The notes under the pieces are model-generated. The model searched no databases, was not told where the DNA came from, and worked only from the letters and a program-made list of their open reading frames with translations. Below, piece by piece: positions 1-8,802 of a DNA stretch of 64,000 nt. The position numbers and the translations under genes were made by a program. Location: the NCBI GenBank assembly GCA_016711875.1, contig JADJSD010000006.1, forward strand, positions 227,348 through 291,347. Reading direction: 5' to 3'. Position 1 is the stretch's first letter. Every line of letters begins with the position of its first letter. Source of the stretch: Betaproteobacteria bacterium. Lineage in GTDB: Bacteria > Pseudomonadota > Gammaproteobacteria > Burkholderiales > Usitatibacteraceae.

Positions 1-447
1 ATTCCCTCGGCCGGCGCGATGGTTCGCCGCCCCGACCTCTTCGCCGCCGTCGTGCCCCGCGTGGCGGTGCTCGACATGCTGCGCATGGAGTTCTCGCAGA
101 ACGGCCCGGCCAACATCCCGGAGTTCGGCTCCGTCGCCACGCGCGAGGGGTTCGACGCGCTCTTCGGGATGTCCTCGTACCACTGGGTGAAGGACGGCAC
201 CGACTACCCGGCGGTGCTCCTCACCACGGGCCTCAACGACCCGCGCGTGGATCCCTGGCAGGCGGCCAAGATGGCCGCGCGGCTGCAGGCCGCCGCCACC
301 GGCGGCAAGCCGGTGCTGCTGCGCGTCGAGCGAGAGGGTGGCCACGGGCAGGGATCGACGCGCGCGCAGCGGGAGGAGGAGCTCGCGGACATCTACGCGT
401 TCCTGCTCTGGCGCTTCGGCGTCCCGGCTTTCCAGGTCGCGGAGTGA
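1..447 (+). CDS. S9-family prolyl oligopeptidase, C-terminal end (partial)
   Basis: The frame is open from the first base, so only the last part of the catalytic alpha/beta-hydrolase domain is present. The segment reading AMVRRPDLFAAVV follows the catalytic serine region in S9 peptidases, and the serine itself lies just outside the window. The catalytic aspartate is likely the D in GLNDPRVDPW and the histidine the one in EGGHGQG near the end. Family members hydrolyse prolyl or acyl-peptide bonds in short peptides. The ATG at 19 is internal, not the start. The stop at 445-447 is followed at once by sixA, so the two are probably co-transcribed. Confidence 0.85.
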   Translation: MPSAGAMVRRPDLFAAVVPRVAVLDMLRMEFSQNGPANIPEFGSVATREGFDALFGMSSYHWVKDGTDYPAVLLTTGLNDPRVDPWQAAKMAARLQAAATGGKPVLLRVEREGGHGQGSTRAQREEELADIYAFLLWRFGVPAFQVAE

Positions 448-452
448 GGCAC

Positions 453-914
453 ATGCAACTCGTCCTCTGGCGCCATGCGGATGCCGAACCGGGGCTCGCC
501 GACACGCAGCGCGCGCTCACCGACAAGGGGCGCAAGCAGGCGGCCCGCGTCGCGAAGTGGCTCGAGCCGCGGCTCGAAGGGCGCTGGGTCGTCTACGCGA
601 GCCCGGCCGTGCGCACGAGGCAGACGGCGGACGCGTTGGGCCGCCCGTACGAAACGCGACCCGCGCTCGGCACCGACACGACACCGGAGGCGCTGCTGCG
701 CGACATCGGCTGGCCGGGGGGCGAGGACAACGTGATCGTCGTGGGCCACCAACCCACGCTCGGGCGCATTGCCGCGCGGCTGCTCACGGGCCACGGGGGC
801 GACATCCCGGTGAAGAAGGGCGCCCTCTGGTGGTTCTCGAGCCGCATCCACGACGGATACGACGAGGGCGAGACGCTGCTTCGGGCCGTGATCGGGCCCG
901 ACCTCGCCGGCTAG
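453..914 (+). CDS. sixA: SixA-type phosphohistidine phosphatase
   Basis: This is a short histidine-phosphatase protein of about 153 residues, the usual SixA size. The catalytic motif is degenerate RHA (LWRHADAEPG) instead of RHG. The second catalytic histidine is in VVGHQPTLG. Arginines expected at the active site lie in SPAVRTRQTAD. SixA enzymes remove phosphate from histidines of phosphorelay or PTS proteins in the cytoplasm. ATG 453 is chosen over GTG 444 because GGAG at 441-444 is well spaced from it and GTG 444 overlaps the preceding stop. It is the last gene of the short run shared with the peptidase. Confidence 0.85.
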   Translation: MQLVLWRHADAEPGLADTQRALTDKGRKQAARVAKWLEPRLEGRWVVYASPAVRTRQTADALGRPYETRPALGTDTTPEALLRDIGWPGGEDNVIVVGHQPTLGRIAARLLTGHGGDIPVKKGALWWFSSRIHDGYDEGETLLRAVIGPDLAG

Positions 915-979
915 TCCCGGCGCGGGCATTCGCGGGGAGAGGCATAATTCCGGTTGTTCCCGCACCCGGAAGACGCGCC

Positions 980-1186
980 ATGATCGAGTTCACCGTCAGC
1001 GACATGACCTGCGGCCATTGCGCCGCCACCATCACCGGAGCCGTGAAGGCCCTCGATCCCGAGGCCTCGTGCGACGTGGACCTCGCCACGAAGCGGGTGA
1101 AGGTCGAGACGGCCTTCTCCGCCGAGCGCGTGCGTGCCGCCATCGAGCGCGCGGGCTTCAGCCCCGCGGTCGAAGCCGCTCCCTGA
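980..1186 (+). CDS. heavy-metal-associated (HMA) domain protein, CopZ-like
   Basis: This 68-residue protein is a single ferredoxin-like HMA domain. The metal-binding loop MTCGHC (residues 9-14) is complete, so it should bind Cu(I) or a similar soft metal through its two cysteines. Such proteins act as cytoplasmic metallochaperones. The gene ends 17 bp before a cation diffusion facilitator gene on the same strand, which suggests a small metal-homeostasis unit. No dedicated regulator such as CueR or MerR is visible next to it. The start is the only ATG that fits the domain boundary. Confidence 0.88.
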   Translation: MIEFTVSDMTCGHCAATITGAVKALDPEASCDVDLATKRVKVETAFSAERVRAAIERAGFSPAVEAAP

Positions 1187-1203
1187 GCGAGCATCGCCCG
1201 CCG

Positions 1204-2142
1204 ATGGCGCGCCACGATCTCTCGGACTTCCGCCACGTCCACGCCTTCGACGACGGCAATGTCGCCGGCGAGCGCAGGCTCTGGATCGTCGTCGCGATCA
1301 CCGCGGTCACGATGGTCGCCGAGATCGTCGGCGGCTGGATCACCGGTTCGATGGCGCTCACGGCCGACGGCTGGCACATGGGCACCCACGTCGCGGCGCT
1401 GGGGATCGCGGCCATCTCCTACCGGCTCGCCAGGCAATGGTCGTCGGATGCGCGCTTCACCTTCGGCACGTGGAAGACCGAGGTGCTGGGCGCCTACTCG
1501 AGCGCGCTCCTGCTCGCGGTAGTGGCTGTCGCGATGGTCGTGGAATCCATCCGGCGTCTCGTGAGCCCGGAGCCCATCGACTATGTCCCGGCGCTCGTGG
1601 TCGCCCTCGTGGGCCTCGTCGTGAACCTGGCGTCGGCCCTCCTGCTGGGAGGACACGATCACGGGCACGGACACGCTCACGGCGGCGACGCCGGCCACCG
1701 CCACGGCGACCTCAACCTGCGTTCGGCCTACGTGCACGTGCTCGCCGATGCCTTCACCTCCGTGCTCGCCATCGCGGCCCTCGCGGCCGGCCTCTATGCG
1801 GGCTGGGCCTGGCTGGACCCGGCCATGGGCATCGTGGGCGCGGTCGTGATCGGATGGTGGGCGAAGGGGCTCATCGCCGAATCCTCGCGCGTGCTGCTCG
1901 ACCGGGAGATGGACTCGCCCGTCGTCGCCGACGTCCGCCGCGCCATCGAGTGCGACGGCGACGCGGAGATCGCGGACCTGCACGTGTGGCGCGTGGGCCG
2001 CGAGCGCTACGCCTGCGCCCTCACGATCGTCGCCCGCGAGCCGCTCGAGGCGGCCAAGTACCGGGCGCGCCTGGGGCCGGTGGCCGCCGTGGCGCACGCC
2101 TCCATCGAGATCCACCGCTGCCCCCACTACAACTGCCCCTGA
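1204..2142 (+). CDS. dmeF: CDF-family Co/Ni/Zn efflux transporter, DmeF type
   Basis: This 312-residue inner-membrane cation diffusion facilitator has about six hydrophobic segments. The metal-site residues ADGWH occur in TM2 (residues 54-58). A histidine-rich cytoplasmic loop, HDHGHGHAHG, lies at residues 151-160 between TM4 and TM5. The C-terminal cytoplasmic domain ends in HRCPHYNC. The opening motif DFRHVHAFDD and the His loop match the DmeF branch, which exports cobalt and nickel in exchange for protons. It follows the HMA protein directly, so both probably serve metal detoxification. Substrate preference within the CDF family is inferred from similarity only. Confidence 0.85.
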   Translation: MARHDLSDFRHVHAFDDGNVAGERRLWIVVAITAVTMVAEIVGGWITGSMALTADGWHMGTHVAALGIAAISYRLARQWSSDARFTFGTWKTEVLGAYSSALLLAVVAVAMVVESIRRLVSPEPIDYVPALVVALVGLVVNLASALLLGGHDHGHGHAHGGDAGHRHGDLNLRSAYVHVLADAFTSVLAIAALAAGLYAGWAWLDPAMGIVGAVVIGWWAKGLIAESSRVLLDREMDSPVVADVRRAIECDGDAEIADLHVWRVGRERYACALTIVAREPLEAAKYRARLGPVAAVAHASIEIHRCPHYNCP

Positions 2143-2154
2143 GGGGCCGTCGCC

Positions 2155-3850
2155 ATGCAGACACCCGTCGTCCGCGAGTTCCGCCACATCCTGCTCTGGC
2201 CGGTGCAGTTGCGCCGGATGCGGCGCGAATCGGCCACGGCCAGCTACTGGGACGTGCTGCGCGCCAATCCGGGCCCGTGGCGGGAGGTGAAGGACAACCT
2301 CCTGGTGGACGACGCGACCTGCCAGCAGGGCTACCGCGAGTTCGTGTATTTCCTGCCTTACGTGCAGCGCTTCCTCTACGGCTTCGGCGAAGCCGACGCG
2401 CACACGCCTTCGAGCCTGCACATGTTCCGGCGCGACGACATCGCCAAGGCGCGCGTGCGCCTGGCCGACGGGGTGGCGCCCATCGACTTCGCGGTGGAGC
2501 GGGCGCGGCTCGTCTTCTTCTACGACGTGGACATCGCGCTCGTCGCGCTCGAGGTCAGCGCGAAGGACCTGCCGCTCGACATCGCGGTGGAAGTGCTGGA
2601 CCGCTTCGGCCGGCCGTATCCCCCGTACTGGGACGCGCCCGGGCAGGGGGCGCACTGCACGTACCAGGTGGAGTTCCTCGGCCACGACGGGAACCTCCTC
2701 GCGGCCTCGGACTACGGCGACCGCGACAAGTACGTCTCGCTCGTGCGCGACATCAAGCAGACGCCGCTCTCGCTGCACTGGGAATACCTCATGCAGCCGC
2801 TCGTGCCCGCGTACCTGGGCGGCGGGCATGATCCAGTACTACCAGATCGAGAACAAGCGCATCCCCATCATGAGCTACCTGTCGTTCGACGACCCGCACC
2901 GGCTCACCCGGGGCGACTTCGCGCGCATCGGGTTCGCGGCCAAGTGGGGGCCCTCGGACACGCTGCCCTTCGCCGCGGGGTTCCTCGCGGACTTCGAGGA
3001 GAAGCACTGCTACGACCGGTACTGGGACCCGCACGGGCCCGCGAGCCTCATGAACACGCGCTACCTCTTCTGCGGCGTCGCCTTCGCGATGATCGCCAAG
3101 CACGAGGACGCGCGCACCGACCTGGTCGCGAGCTTCCGCCACCAGTTCTTCCAGATCGGCCTCATCGCCAACTTCCACAAGGGCGCGCTCCTCAACCTGT
3201 CGAACCGCTTCTCCATCGCGGTGGAGCGCCTGCGCGTGGGCGACTACGAAAGCGTGCGCGACTTCAAGCGCAACGTGCGCGAGGCGCTCGAGCTCTTCCT
3301 GCGCTTCAACCACCGCTACTGGTTCCACGAGATCTCGAACCAGGTGCTGGCGGCGGACCTCTACGGGCGATGGACCCACCAGCTGGGCAGCGACAGCCTC
3401 TACTCGGAGGTGCGCGAGGAGGCGCAGGACATCAACCAGTACCTGGACGCCGAGCGCACGAGGAAGGCGAGCGACAACGCGATGCGGCTCACCGTGGTGT
3501 CCGCGTGCGGCATGGTGGGGACGGTGGTGACCGGGTTCCTGGGCATGAACCTCTTCAGCCATGCCGACCTGCCGAGCTGGAACAAATTCTGGATCTTCAT
3601 GCTCATCTTCGTCCCGACGATGATCCTGGGGCTCTACACCGTGGTGGTGTCCAAGCGCATCGCCACGTTCTTCGAGGCGCTTTCCTCGGAACGGCTGAGC
3701 TGGCGCGAGCAGTTCATGGCCTTCCGGCAGATCTTCCGCCCGCCGCCGGCCAAGCGCCGCGGCAGGAAGCGCGTCGCGGGCGGCGACGAGCCCACCCGCC
3801 GCAACGCGGGCCAGGTCCCGCGCAAGGTCGCGGGAAACTCGCGTCCCTGA
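2155..3850 (+). pseudogene. CorA-like membrane protein gene with one frameshift
   Basis: Two abutting frames read as one protein of about 565 residues. The first runs from ATG 2155 to about 2826 (soluble domain, ending ...LVPAYLGGG) and the second continues as MIQYYQIENKRIP from about 2828 to the stop at 3850. Dropping one base in the run GGCGGCGGGC near 2820-2827 joins them. The C-terminal part has two membrane helices at about 3490-3660 with a GMN tripeptide in GFLGMNLF, the hallmark of CorA-type Mg2+/divalent-cation channels, followed by a basic tail. The soluble part is long for CorA. A real frameshift would leave the channel domain without its regulator domain; a sequencing error is equally possible. 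Confidence 0.7.
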
Positions 3851-3851
3851 C

Positions 3852-4430
3852 ATGGATCCGCAGGCCGCCGGGGTGCTGGCATTCTGGTTCGGCGAGCCCG
3901 GGTCCCCGGAGCACGGCCGCAGCCGCCGCGAGTGGTTCGCGAAGGACGCCGCCTTCGACGGGGAGATCCGCCGGCGCTTCCTCGCGCTGCACGCGAGCGC
4001 CGCCCTGGGGGAGTGCGACCGGTGGGCCGCCGGGCCGCAAGGGCTCCTCGCGCTCATCGTCGTGCTCGACCAGTTCTCGCGCAACCTCTACCGCGACGAC
4101 CCGCGGGCTTTCTCGCAGGACGAGCGTGCGCTCTGCGCGGCGCGGCTGATGGTGGACCAACGGTGGGATGAGGCGCTCATGCCGGTCGAGCGGCTCTTCG
4201 CCTACCTGCCCTTCGAGCACGCGGAGGACATCGCGGAACAGGATCGCTGCGTTGAACTCATGGGAGCGCTGGAGGCCTTCGAGGAGACGCGCGGCATGGT
4301 GACGTGGGCCGAGAAGCATCGCGTCATCGTCCGGCGCTTCGGGCGGTTCCCGCACCGGAACGCGGCCCTCGGCCGGACGAGCACGGCGCAGGAGGAGGCT
4401 TTCCTCACGGAGCCGGGCTCACGCTTCTAG
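3852..4430 (+). CDS. DUF924 family protein
   Basis: This 192-residue protein is typical of DUF924 (YPF/UPF-type alpha-helical, TPR-like fold). Conserved elements visible are VLAFWFGEPG near the start, VVLDQFSRNLYRDDPRAFS in the middle and FRRFPHRN-like RFGRFPHRNAALGR near the end. No enzymatic function is established for the family. The ATG at 3852 lies 2 bp after the CorA-like gene stop, so translation may be coupled. No signal peptide or membrane segment is evident. Confidence 0.85.
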   Translation: MDPQAAGVLAFWFGEPGSPEHGRSRREWFAKDAAFDGEIRRRFLALHASAALGECDRWAAGPQGLLALIVVLDQFSRNLYRDDPRAFSQDERALCAARLMVDQRWDEALMPVERLFAYLPFEHAEDIAEQDRCVELMGALEAFEETRGMVTWAEKHRVIVRRFGRFPHRNAALGRTSTAQEEAFLTEPGSRF

Positions 4431-4487
4431 CGCCCGTTCACCGGAACGCGGCAGAATGGGTCCGTCGCGAACCGGGAGGGCAGCTCC

Positions 4488-4945
4488 ATGCGCCAGCGCA
4501 TTCTCGCCATCGTGTCCGTCGTCGTGCTCGCCGCGGCCTGCGGCAGGAGCGCTCCGCCGTCGGTTCCGGACCTGGAAAGCGCCATCGGCGTCGTGGGCTA
4601 TCTGGCATCCCCCGCTACGTGAACCGCTCGATGTACTCGGCGACGGCCGAATCCGGCACGCCCAGCGAGTTCGTCGAGTTCCTCTTTTCCTCGATGGGTG
4701 CGGCCGAGCGCCCCGAGAGCGCACCGATGTCCGAGATCGCCCAGCCCGGGCGGGGCGGCCCGCCGCTGTGGCCCGAAGGGGTGGCGTTCCGGGCGATGGC
4801 CCCGGATGCACGCGCCGGGCGGCAGGTGGTGATCCGGCCCGACGACGCGCGCGGGATGGTGATCGCCGAGGCCTACGCGAAGCCGGGCGAGAAGCCCGTG
4901 CTCCAGCGCGAGTTCAGCCTCGCGAAGCCCGTGAAGCGGCGCTAG
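4488..4945 (+). pseudogene. small lipoprotein gene with a frameshift
   Basis: ATG 4488 opens a lipoprotein signal peptide MRQRILAIVSVVVLAAAC with a lipobox LAAAC, but this frame stops at about 4622. The rest of the protein, beginning around PRYVNRSMYSATAES, continues in another frame to the stop at 4943-4945. The change of frame lies near 4600-4615. The joined product would be about 150 residues, an outer or inner membrane lipoprotein of unknown function. The stop codon overlaps that of the convergent gene at 4942. No family is recognised. This is the second frameshift within the first 5 kb. Confidence 0.6.
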
Positions 4946-6138
4946 CCCGGCGAGCGCGGTGCCGCAGGGGTGGCGCTCTTGCGCGTCGCGTATTCCTCGG
5001 GGACCTTGAAGAGGTCGGCCGCCGGCTCGGCGCGGCGGATGTTCGAGAGCCGGTAGATCGTCTCGCCGCGGCGCGGGTCGTTGTGGCGCGAATACACCGT
5101 CACCTGCAGCTCCGGCGAATACCAGGATTCCGTCGTCACCGTGATCGGGTTGCGGTTGCCGATCTCGCCGGCCGGGATCACCTGCTGGCGCATCGTGCCC
5201 TCGGCGCGAACGCCGTCGAATTCCTTCTGGCCCAGGCTCGAGGTCGTGGCCTTCGACCTCGACGAAACGCTGCCCCCGGGCGGAACGGGCGGCGTGGGCG
5301 GCAGGGGCGGCAGGGGCGCGAGATTCCAGGTGAAGTCCGCGGGCGCACCCTCGTGGCTCGAACTCACCACCTGCACGCGCACCGTCTCGCGGCGCACGCC
5401 GTCCTTGGTCTCGGTCTCGACGACGCTCTGGGATCCGGTGGGCGTGGCGGACGGCACGGGAGGCACCGGGGGCACGGGCGCCTTCAGCTCCTTGCCGTCG
5501 ATCGTGACCCGGCCGTTCTCGACGCGGATCGTCTTGTTGCCCGACACGAGTTCCACCGTGCCCGTCGTTTCCTTGCCGTCGACGCTCACCTTGCCGTTCT
5601 CGATGCGGATCTCGCGGCCGCCGGACTTGAACACCTGGAGCTCGCGGCGATCATCCTTGCCGTGGATCGCGAACGGCATGTTCACGGCCTTCTTCGATCC
5701 GGGCAGCAGCATCACGGACTTCTTCTCGACCGGGTCGGCGATCTGGATCGACTTGGCGACGCCGCCGACGAGCGTTTCCTGGCGCGTGCGTCCCTCATTG
5801 TCGCGGAAGACGCGGCCCGTGGTCTTCTTCGAGATCACGTTGCCGTCCGGCAGCGGCTGGTTGTTCTCCGTCGACACGTCGGCGGAATAGGGGGCGCCCG
5901 ACACCCGCTTCGCGCCCATGAAGCGGTCCCCGTACATCGATGAAAGCGAGGCGCGCAGGTCGTCGCCCCAGGCACGCCAGGCCTCGGCGGTCGCCTTGCC
6001 GGTTTCGGCCTGCGCGAGGTGGGTGTGGATGTCGTGGAGGACGACGACGCCGGGCGGATCGGCGGCCGGCGCATCCGCGAGGGCATGGGCGGAGAGAAAG
6101 AGGCTCGAGACGAGCAGGGCGATCGGGGTCGGGGTCAT
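4942..6138 (-). CDS. secreted hypothetical protein in an ECF sigma operon
   Basis: This 398-residue protein starts with a signal peptide (MTPTPIALLVSSLFLSAHALA). A central stretch carries two similar units, EIRIENGKVSVDGKE and TIRVENGRVTIDGKE, that look like a tandem duplication. A proline-rich linker (PVPPVPPVP and PLPPLPPTPPVPP) precedes a C-terminal globular part ending near DLFKVPEEYA. It follows the anti-sigma gene by 16 bp, so it is probably the cargo of the sigma/anti-sigma operon and acts in the envelope. A longer upstream start is in frame but would remove the signal peptide from the terminus. No named family is recognised. Confidence 0.75.
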   Translation of the reverse strand: MTPTPIALLVSSLFLSAHALADAPAADPPGVVVLHDIHTHLAQAETGKATAEAWRAWGDDLRASLSSMYGDRFMGAKRVSGAPYSADVSTENNQPLPDGNVISKKTTGRVFRDNEGRTRQETLVGGVAKSIQIADPVEKKSVMLLPGSKKAVNMPFAIHGKDDRRELQVFKSGGREIRIENGKVSVDGKETTGTVELVSGNKTIRVENGRVTIDGKELKAPVPPVPPVPSATPTGSQSVVETETKDGVRRETVRVQVVSSSHEGAPADFTWNLAPLPPLPPTPPVPPGGSVSSRSKATTSSLGQKEFDGVRAEGTMRQQVIPAGEIGNRNPITVTTESWYSPELQVTVYSRHNDPRRGETIYRLSNIRRAEPAADLFKVPEEYATRKSATPAAPRSPG

Positions 6139-6154
6139 GGCGGGCCTTGGGGGG

Positions 6155-6652
6155 TCAGTCGGTTTCCAGGAGCCGGACGGCAAGCGCTTCGCCGTCGGCG
6201 GAATAGAGGAGCTCGGCTTGCACCGGCTCGCCGGCGCGTTCGGGCGAGACCGGCAGCCCGAGCTGCGCGAGGTAGACGCGCGGGAATTCCGTGCGCACCA
6301 CGGTGGCCGAGGGTTCGAGTGCGATGCGCGAAAGCGGACGCAGGGCGAGGAAGGGACCGCCATCGTCGAGCGAGGCCAGGGCGGGCGTGACCACCGGCGC
6401 CGGCAGGTCGGCGGGGCCGCGCACGAGCCAGCTCACCCCGGCGATCGTGGCGGCGAGCGCGAAGGGCGGAAGCCACCACAGCCGCGGGCGGCTCGATCCC
6501 GCGCGGGCCTTCGCGCGGAAGGCCTGGCGCAGCTTCGCCTCGATCGCCGGCGGCGGTTCGAGCGAAGCGCTGGCCGAGCGCAGCTCGGCGAGCCGATCCT
6601 CCAGCCGCGATTGCTCGACGGCCGAAAGCGGGGGGATTTGCGGGGTGTTCAT
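6155..6652 (-). CDS. putative anti-sigma factor, single membrane segment
   Basis: This 165-residue protein has a cytoplasmic N-terminal part (about 1-60), one hydrophobic helix at about 62-82 (LWWLPPFALAATIAGVSWLV) and an extracytoplasmic C-terminal region. Its ATG overlaps the stop of the upstream ECF sigma gene (ATGA), the classic arrangement for a sigma factor and its membrane anti-sigma partner. No zinc-binding HxxxCxxC of the ZAS type is present, so it belongs to a different anti-sigma class or is only analogous. The role is inferred mainly from topology and position. Confidence 0.65.
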   Translation of the reverse strand: MNTPQIPPLSAVEQSRLEDRLAELRSASASLEPPPAIEAKLRQAFRAKARAGSSRPRLWWLPPFALAATIAGVSWLVRGPADLPAPVVTPALASLDDGGPFLALRPLSRIALEPSATVVRTEFPRVYLAQLGLPVSPERAGEPVQAELLYSADGEALAVRLLETD

Positions 6653-7272
6653 GAGGCCTCCTTCACGCGCGGCGAGCCCGAGAGCAGGCCCAGCCGCGAA
6701 AGCTGGTGGGCGAATTGCGCGCGGCCGCGGGAGAGCCGCGAGCGCACGGTGCCGATGTCGATGCCGCAGGCCTGGGCGGCCTCGGCGTAGGAGTGGTCGC
6801 AGAGCTCGCACAGCACGAGCACGTCGCGGTAGTGCGGCGCCACGCCGGCGAGGGCCGCGCGCACCTGGTCCGCCCGCTCGTCCGCGAGGAGACGGACTTC
6901 GGGCGTCGCATGCTCGACGAAGGCTTCGGGGAGGGCGTGATCGGCGAGCAGGTCGCCGGGGTCGGTCGCGTCCTCGCGAAGGCCCGCTTCCTTGCGCGCG
7001 AAGTTGCGCGCGATGCCGCACAGCCACCCGGCGAAGGAGCCGCGCGCCGGGTCGTACATCCCGGGCTTGGCGATGAACGCGAGGAAGGCCTCCTGCGTCA
7101 CGTCGGCCGCCGTCGCCGCCGAGCCCGTCCACAGGAGCGCGAAACGGTACACGGCATCCTTGTGGCGGCGATAGAGCTCGGCGAACGCCTCCTCGTCGCC
7201 CTGGCGAAGGCGCGAAAGCAGGGTCAACTCGGGTTGCATGTCTCGGGGGGCCATCGTCGTTTTCGTGTCCAT
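6649..7272 (-). CDS. ECF-family RNA polymerase sigma factor
   Basis: The 207-residue product carries sigma region 2 (residues ~25-95, DEEAFAELYRRHKDAVYRFA then VTQEAFL) and region 4 (residues ~140-195, with HSYAEAAQACGIDIGTVRSR as the recognition helix-turn-helix). There are no regions 1.1 or 3, which defines an ECF (sigma-70 group IV) factor. ATG 7272 is used; downstream ATGs would still leave region 2 intact. The gene overlaps the putative anti-sigma gene by 4 bp and heads a three-gene leftward operon. The inducing signal is not visible from sequence. Confidence 0.9.
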   Translation of the reverse strand: MDTKTTMAPRDMQPELTLLSRLRQGDEEAFAELYRRHKDAVYRFALLWTGSAATAADVTQEAFLAFIAKPGMYDPARGSFAGWLCGIARNFARKEAGLREDATDPGDLLADHALPEAFVEHATPEVRLLADERADQVRAALAGVAPHYRDVLVLCELCDHSYAEAAQACGIDIGTVRSRLSRGRAQFAHQLSRLGLLSGSPRVKEAS

Positions 7273-7320
7273 CCACCGGCTATTGCGCCGGCAGGGCCGA
7301 AAGGTTCCCGCCCGGCGTCC

Positions 7321-7962
7321 TCAGGCTTCGGCGTCGGGCTGCTTCGCGGGCTGCGCAAGGTCGAAGGCCGGCAGGGCGAGGCAGGCTTCGGTGACCGCCC
7401 GGATGAGCGGGTAGGGCTCGAGCGGCACGCGGTAGCGCCGCGCGTTGAACACCTGGGGCACGAGGCACGCGTCCGCCATCGAGGGAACGGCCCCCAGGCA
7501 GAAGGGCCCCGGGCCGGGCCGGGCCGCGAGCATCGCCTCGACGGGGGCGAGGCCCTCGTGAATCCAGTGCGCGTACCAGCGATTGCGCGCGTCCTCGTCC
7601 GCCCCGAGCTCGCGCTTCAGGTGGCCCAGCACGCGCAGGTTGTTGAGCGGGTGGATGTCGCAGGCCACGGCGAGCGAGAGCGCGCGCACCCAGGCGCGTG
7701 CGGCGGGCTCCGGGGGCAGGAGCGGAGGCTGCGGATGCGTCTCCTCGAGGTATTCCAGGATCGCGAGGGATTGCGTGAGCCGGAGCGCGCCGTCCTCCAG
7801 CATCGGGACGAAGCCCTGCGGATTGAGCGCCTTGTACCCGGGGGCGCGCTGCTCGCCGCGGACGAGGTGCACGAACCGGCGCTCGGGCTCGAGGCCCTTC
7901 AGGCGCAGCGCGATGCGCACCCGGAAGGCGGCGGACGAGCGCCAATAGTCATGGAGGATCAT
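7321..7962 (-). CDS. maiA: maleylacetoacetate isomerase (zeta-class GST)
   Basis: This protein of 213 residues is a zeta-class glutathione transferase. The N-terminal thioredoxin-like domain begins ILHDYWRSSAAFRVRIALRL, where the SSA/SxxxR segment is the zeta-class GSH-activating signature, and contains NPQGFVPMLEDG. The C-terminal helical domain includes CDIHPLNNLRVL, diagnostic of the MaiA family. The enzyme isomerises maleylacetoacetate to fumarylacetoacetate in tyrosine and homogentisate breakdown. Fumarylacetoacetase is not adjacent. The gene is divergent from the Nudix gene, with start codons almost touching. Confidence 0.9.
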   Translation of the reverse strand: MILHDYWRSSAAFRVRIALRLKGLEPERRFVHLVRGEQRAPGYKALNPQGFVPMLEDGALRLTQSLAILEYLEETHPQPPLLPPEPAARAWVRALSLAVACDIHPLNNLRVLGHLKRELGADEDARNRWYAHWIHEGLAPVEAMLAARPGPGPFCLGAVPSMADACLVPQVFNARRYRVPLEPYPLIRAVTEACLALPAFDLAQPAKQPDAEA

Positions 7963-7987
7963 GGTGGGCGCATCTTATACTCGCGCC

Positions 7988-8620
7988 GTGCTCACCCGCA
8001 TCGAACCCGTCTTCCCCGTCCTCGGCCCCGGCGAGATCCGCCGCCGGCTCGCGTTGCGCCCCGCCGTCGAGACGCTTCTCACCGCGGACGACATCGAGAA
8101 GCAGCGCGAGGCGGCCGCGAACCCCTCGCTCACGCAGGCGGCGGTCTTGCTGCTGGTGGTGAACCGTCCCGGCGGCGCGGTGGTCGTCTTCACGCAGCGC
8201 ACCGCCGACCTCGCGGACCATGCCGGGCAGATCAGCTTTCCGGGCGGCCGTGCGCAAGCCGACGAAGAGCCCGCGCGGACGGCGCTTCGCGAGGCGCAGG
8301 AAGAGGTGGGAATCGATCCGGACGCCATCGAGGTCCTGGGCGAACTGCCGGACTACCACACCTCGACGGGGTACCGCGTGCGGCCGGTGGTGGGCTGGGC
8401 CGAGCCGCCGGTCGCGTACTCGCCCGATCCGCGCGAGGTGGCCGACGTGTTCGAAGTGCCGCTCGCGTTCCTGCTCGACGAGGCGAACCACCGCCACGAA
8501 AGCGCGTACTACCGGGGCCGCCTGCGCAAGTACTGGGCGATGCCCTGGCGCGGGCGCTTCATCTGGGGCGCGACGGCCGGGATGCTCGTCACCTTCCAGC
8601 GCATCGTCGGGCAACGCTGA
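7988..8620 (+). CDS. CoA pyrophosphatase-like Nudix hydrolase
   Basis: The product has a complete Nudix box starting GGRAQADEEPARTALREAQ and ending EEVGI (about residues 80-103 of this reading), preceded by ISFPG, typical of the NudL/YeaB CoA-pyrophosphatase subgroup. Such enzymes cleave CoA or related nucleoside diphosphates. An ATG at 7961 in frame would add nine residues, but a -10-like TATACT at 7976-7981 lies between it and GTG 7988. That position would make GTG 7988 a leaderless start, the choice adopted here. Divergent from maiA. Confidence 0.8.
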   Translation: MLTRIEPVFPVLGPGEIRRRLALRPAVETLLTADDIEKQREAAANPSLTQAAVLLLVVNRPGGAVVVFTQRTADLADHAGQISFPGGRAQADEEPARTALREAQEEVGIDPDAIEVLGELPDYHTSTGYRVRPVVGWAEPPVAYSPDPREVADVFEVPLAFLLDEANHRHESAYYRGRLRKYWAMPWRGRFIWGATAGMLVTFQRIVGQR

Positions 8621-8632
8621 AGGCGAATCCTG

Positions 8633-8664
8633 CAAAAAAGAAGGGCCCCCAATCGGGAGCCCTC
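8633..8664 (-). terminator. Rho-independent terminator, leftward
   Basis: Read on the minus strand, the stem AGGGC...GCCCT (8642-8663), extended by an inner CCC-GATT-GGG, is followed immediately by TTCTTTTTT (8634-8641). This is a canonical intrinsic terminator. It would end leftward transcripts coming from the LysR gene or from an independent small RNA. On the plus strand there is no U-tract, so it does not obviously serve the Nudix gene. Confidence 0.75.
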
Positions 8665-8727
8665 TAACTCCGCACATCCGGCAGTCGAGCGCGACCTGCC
8701 GGATTCCAGTCCCCGATGAGCCGGGGG
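8633..8727 (-). ncRNA. candidate structured small RNA or 3' UTR
   Basis: In the gap between the Nudix and LysR genes the minus strand folds into consecutive hairpins. These are CCCCG/CGGGG around a six-base loop (8711-8726), a perfect nine-pair stem ATCCGGCAG/CTGCCGGAT (8676-8704), and finally the intrinsic terminator. Three stems plus a terminator in about 95 bases exceed what a simple gene end needs. It may be a 3' UTR-derived or free-standing sRNA. No Rfam family is recognised by eye, and no promoter is certain. Confidence 0.35.
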
Positions 8728-8802
8728 GCAGAGTACCTCCGTCACGCCCCGCCAATGTAATGGGGGGTGTTACATGCGTCCAATGGATATTCCGGAATCC
8801 GG

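Noticed and set aside
784..2829. Minus-strand frame of 681 codons across SixA, HMA and DmeF
   Set aside because: It spans several real plus-strand genes, has no motif, and its His/Arg/Val-rich text is typical of reverse-complement shadows.
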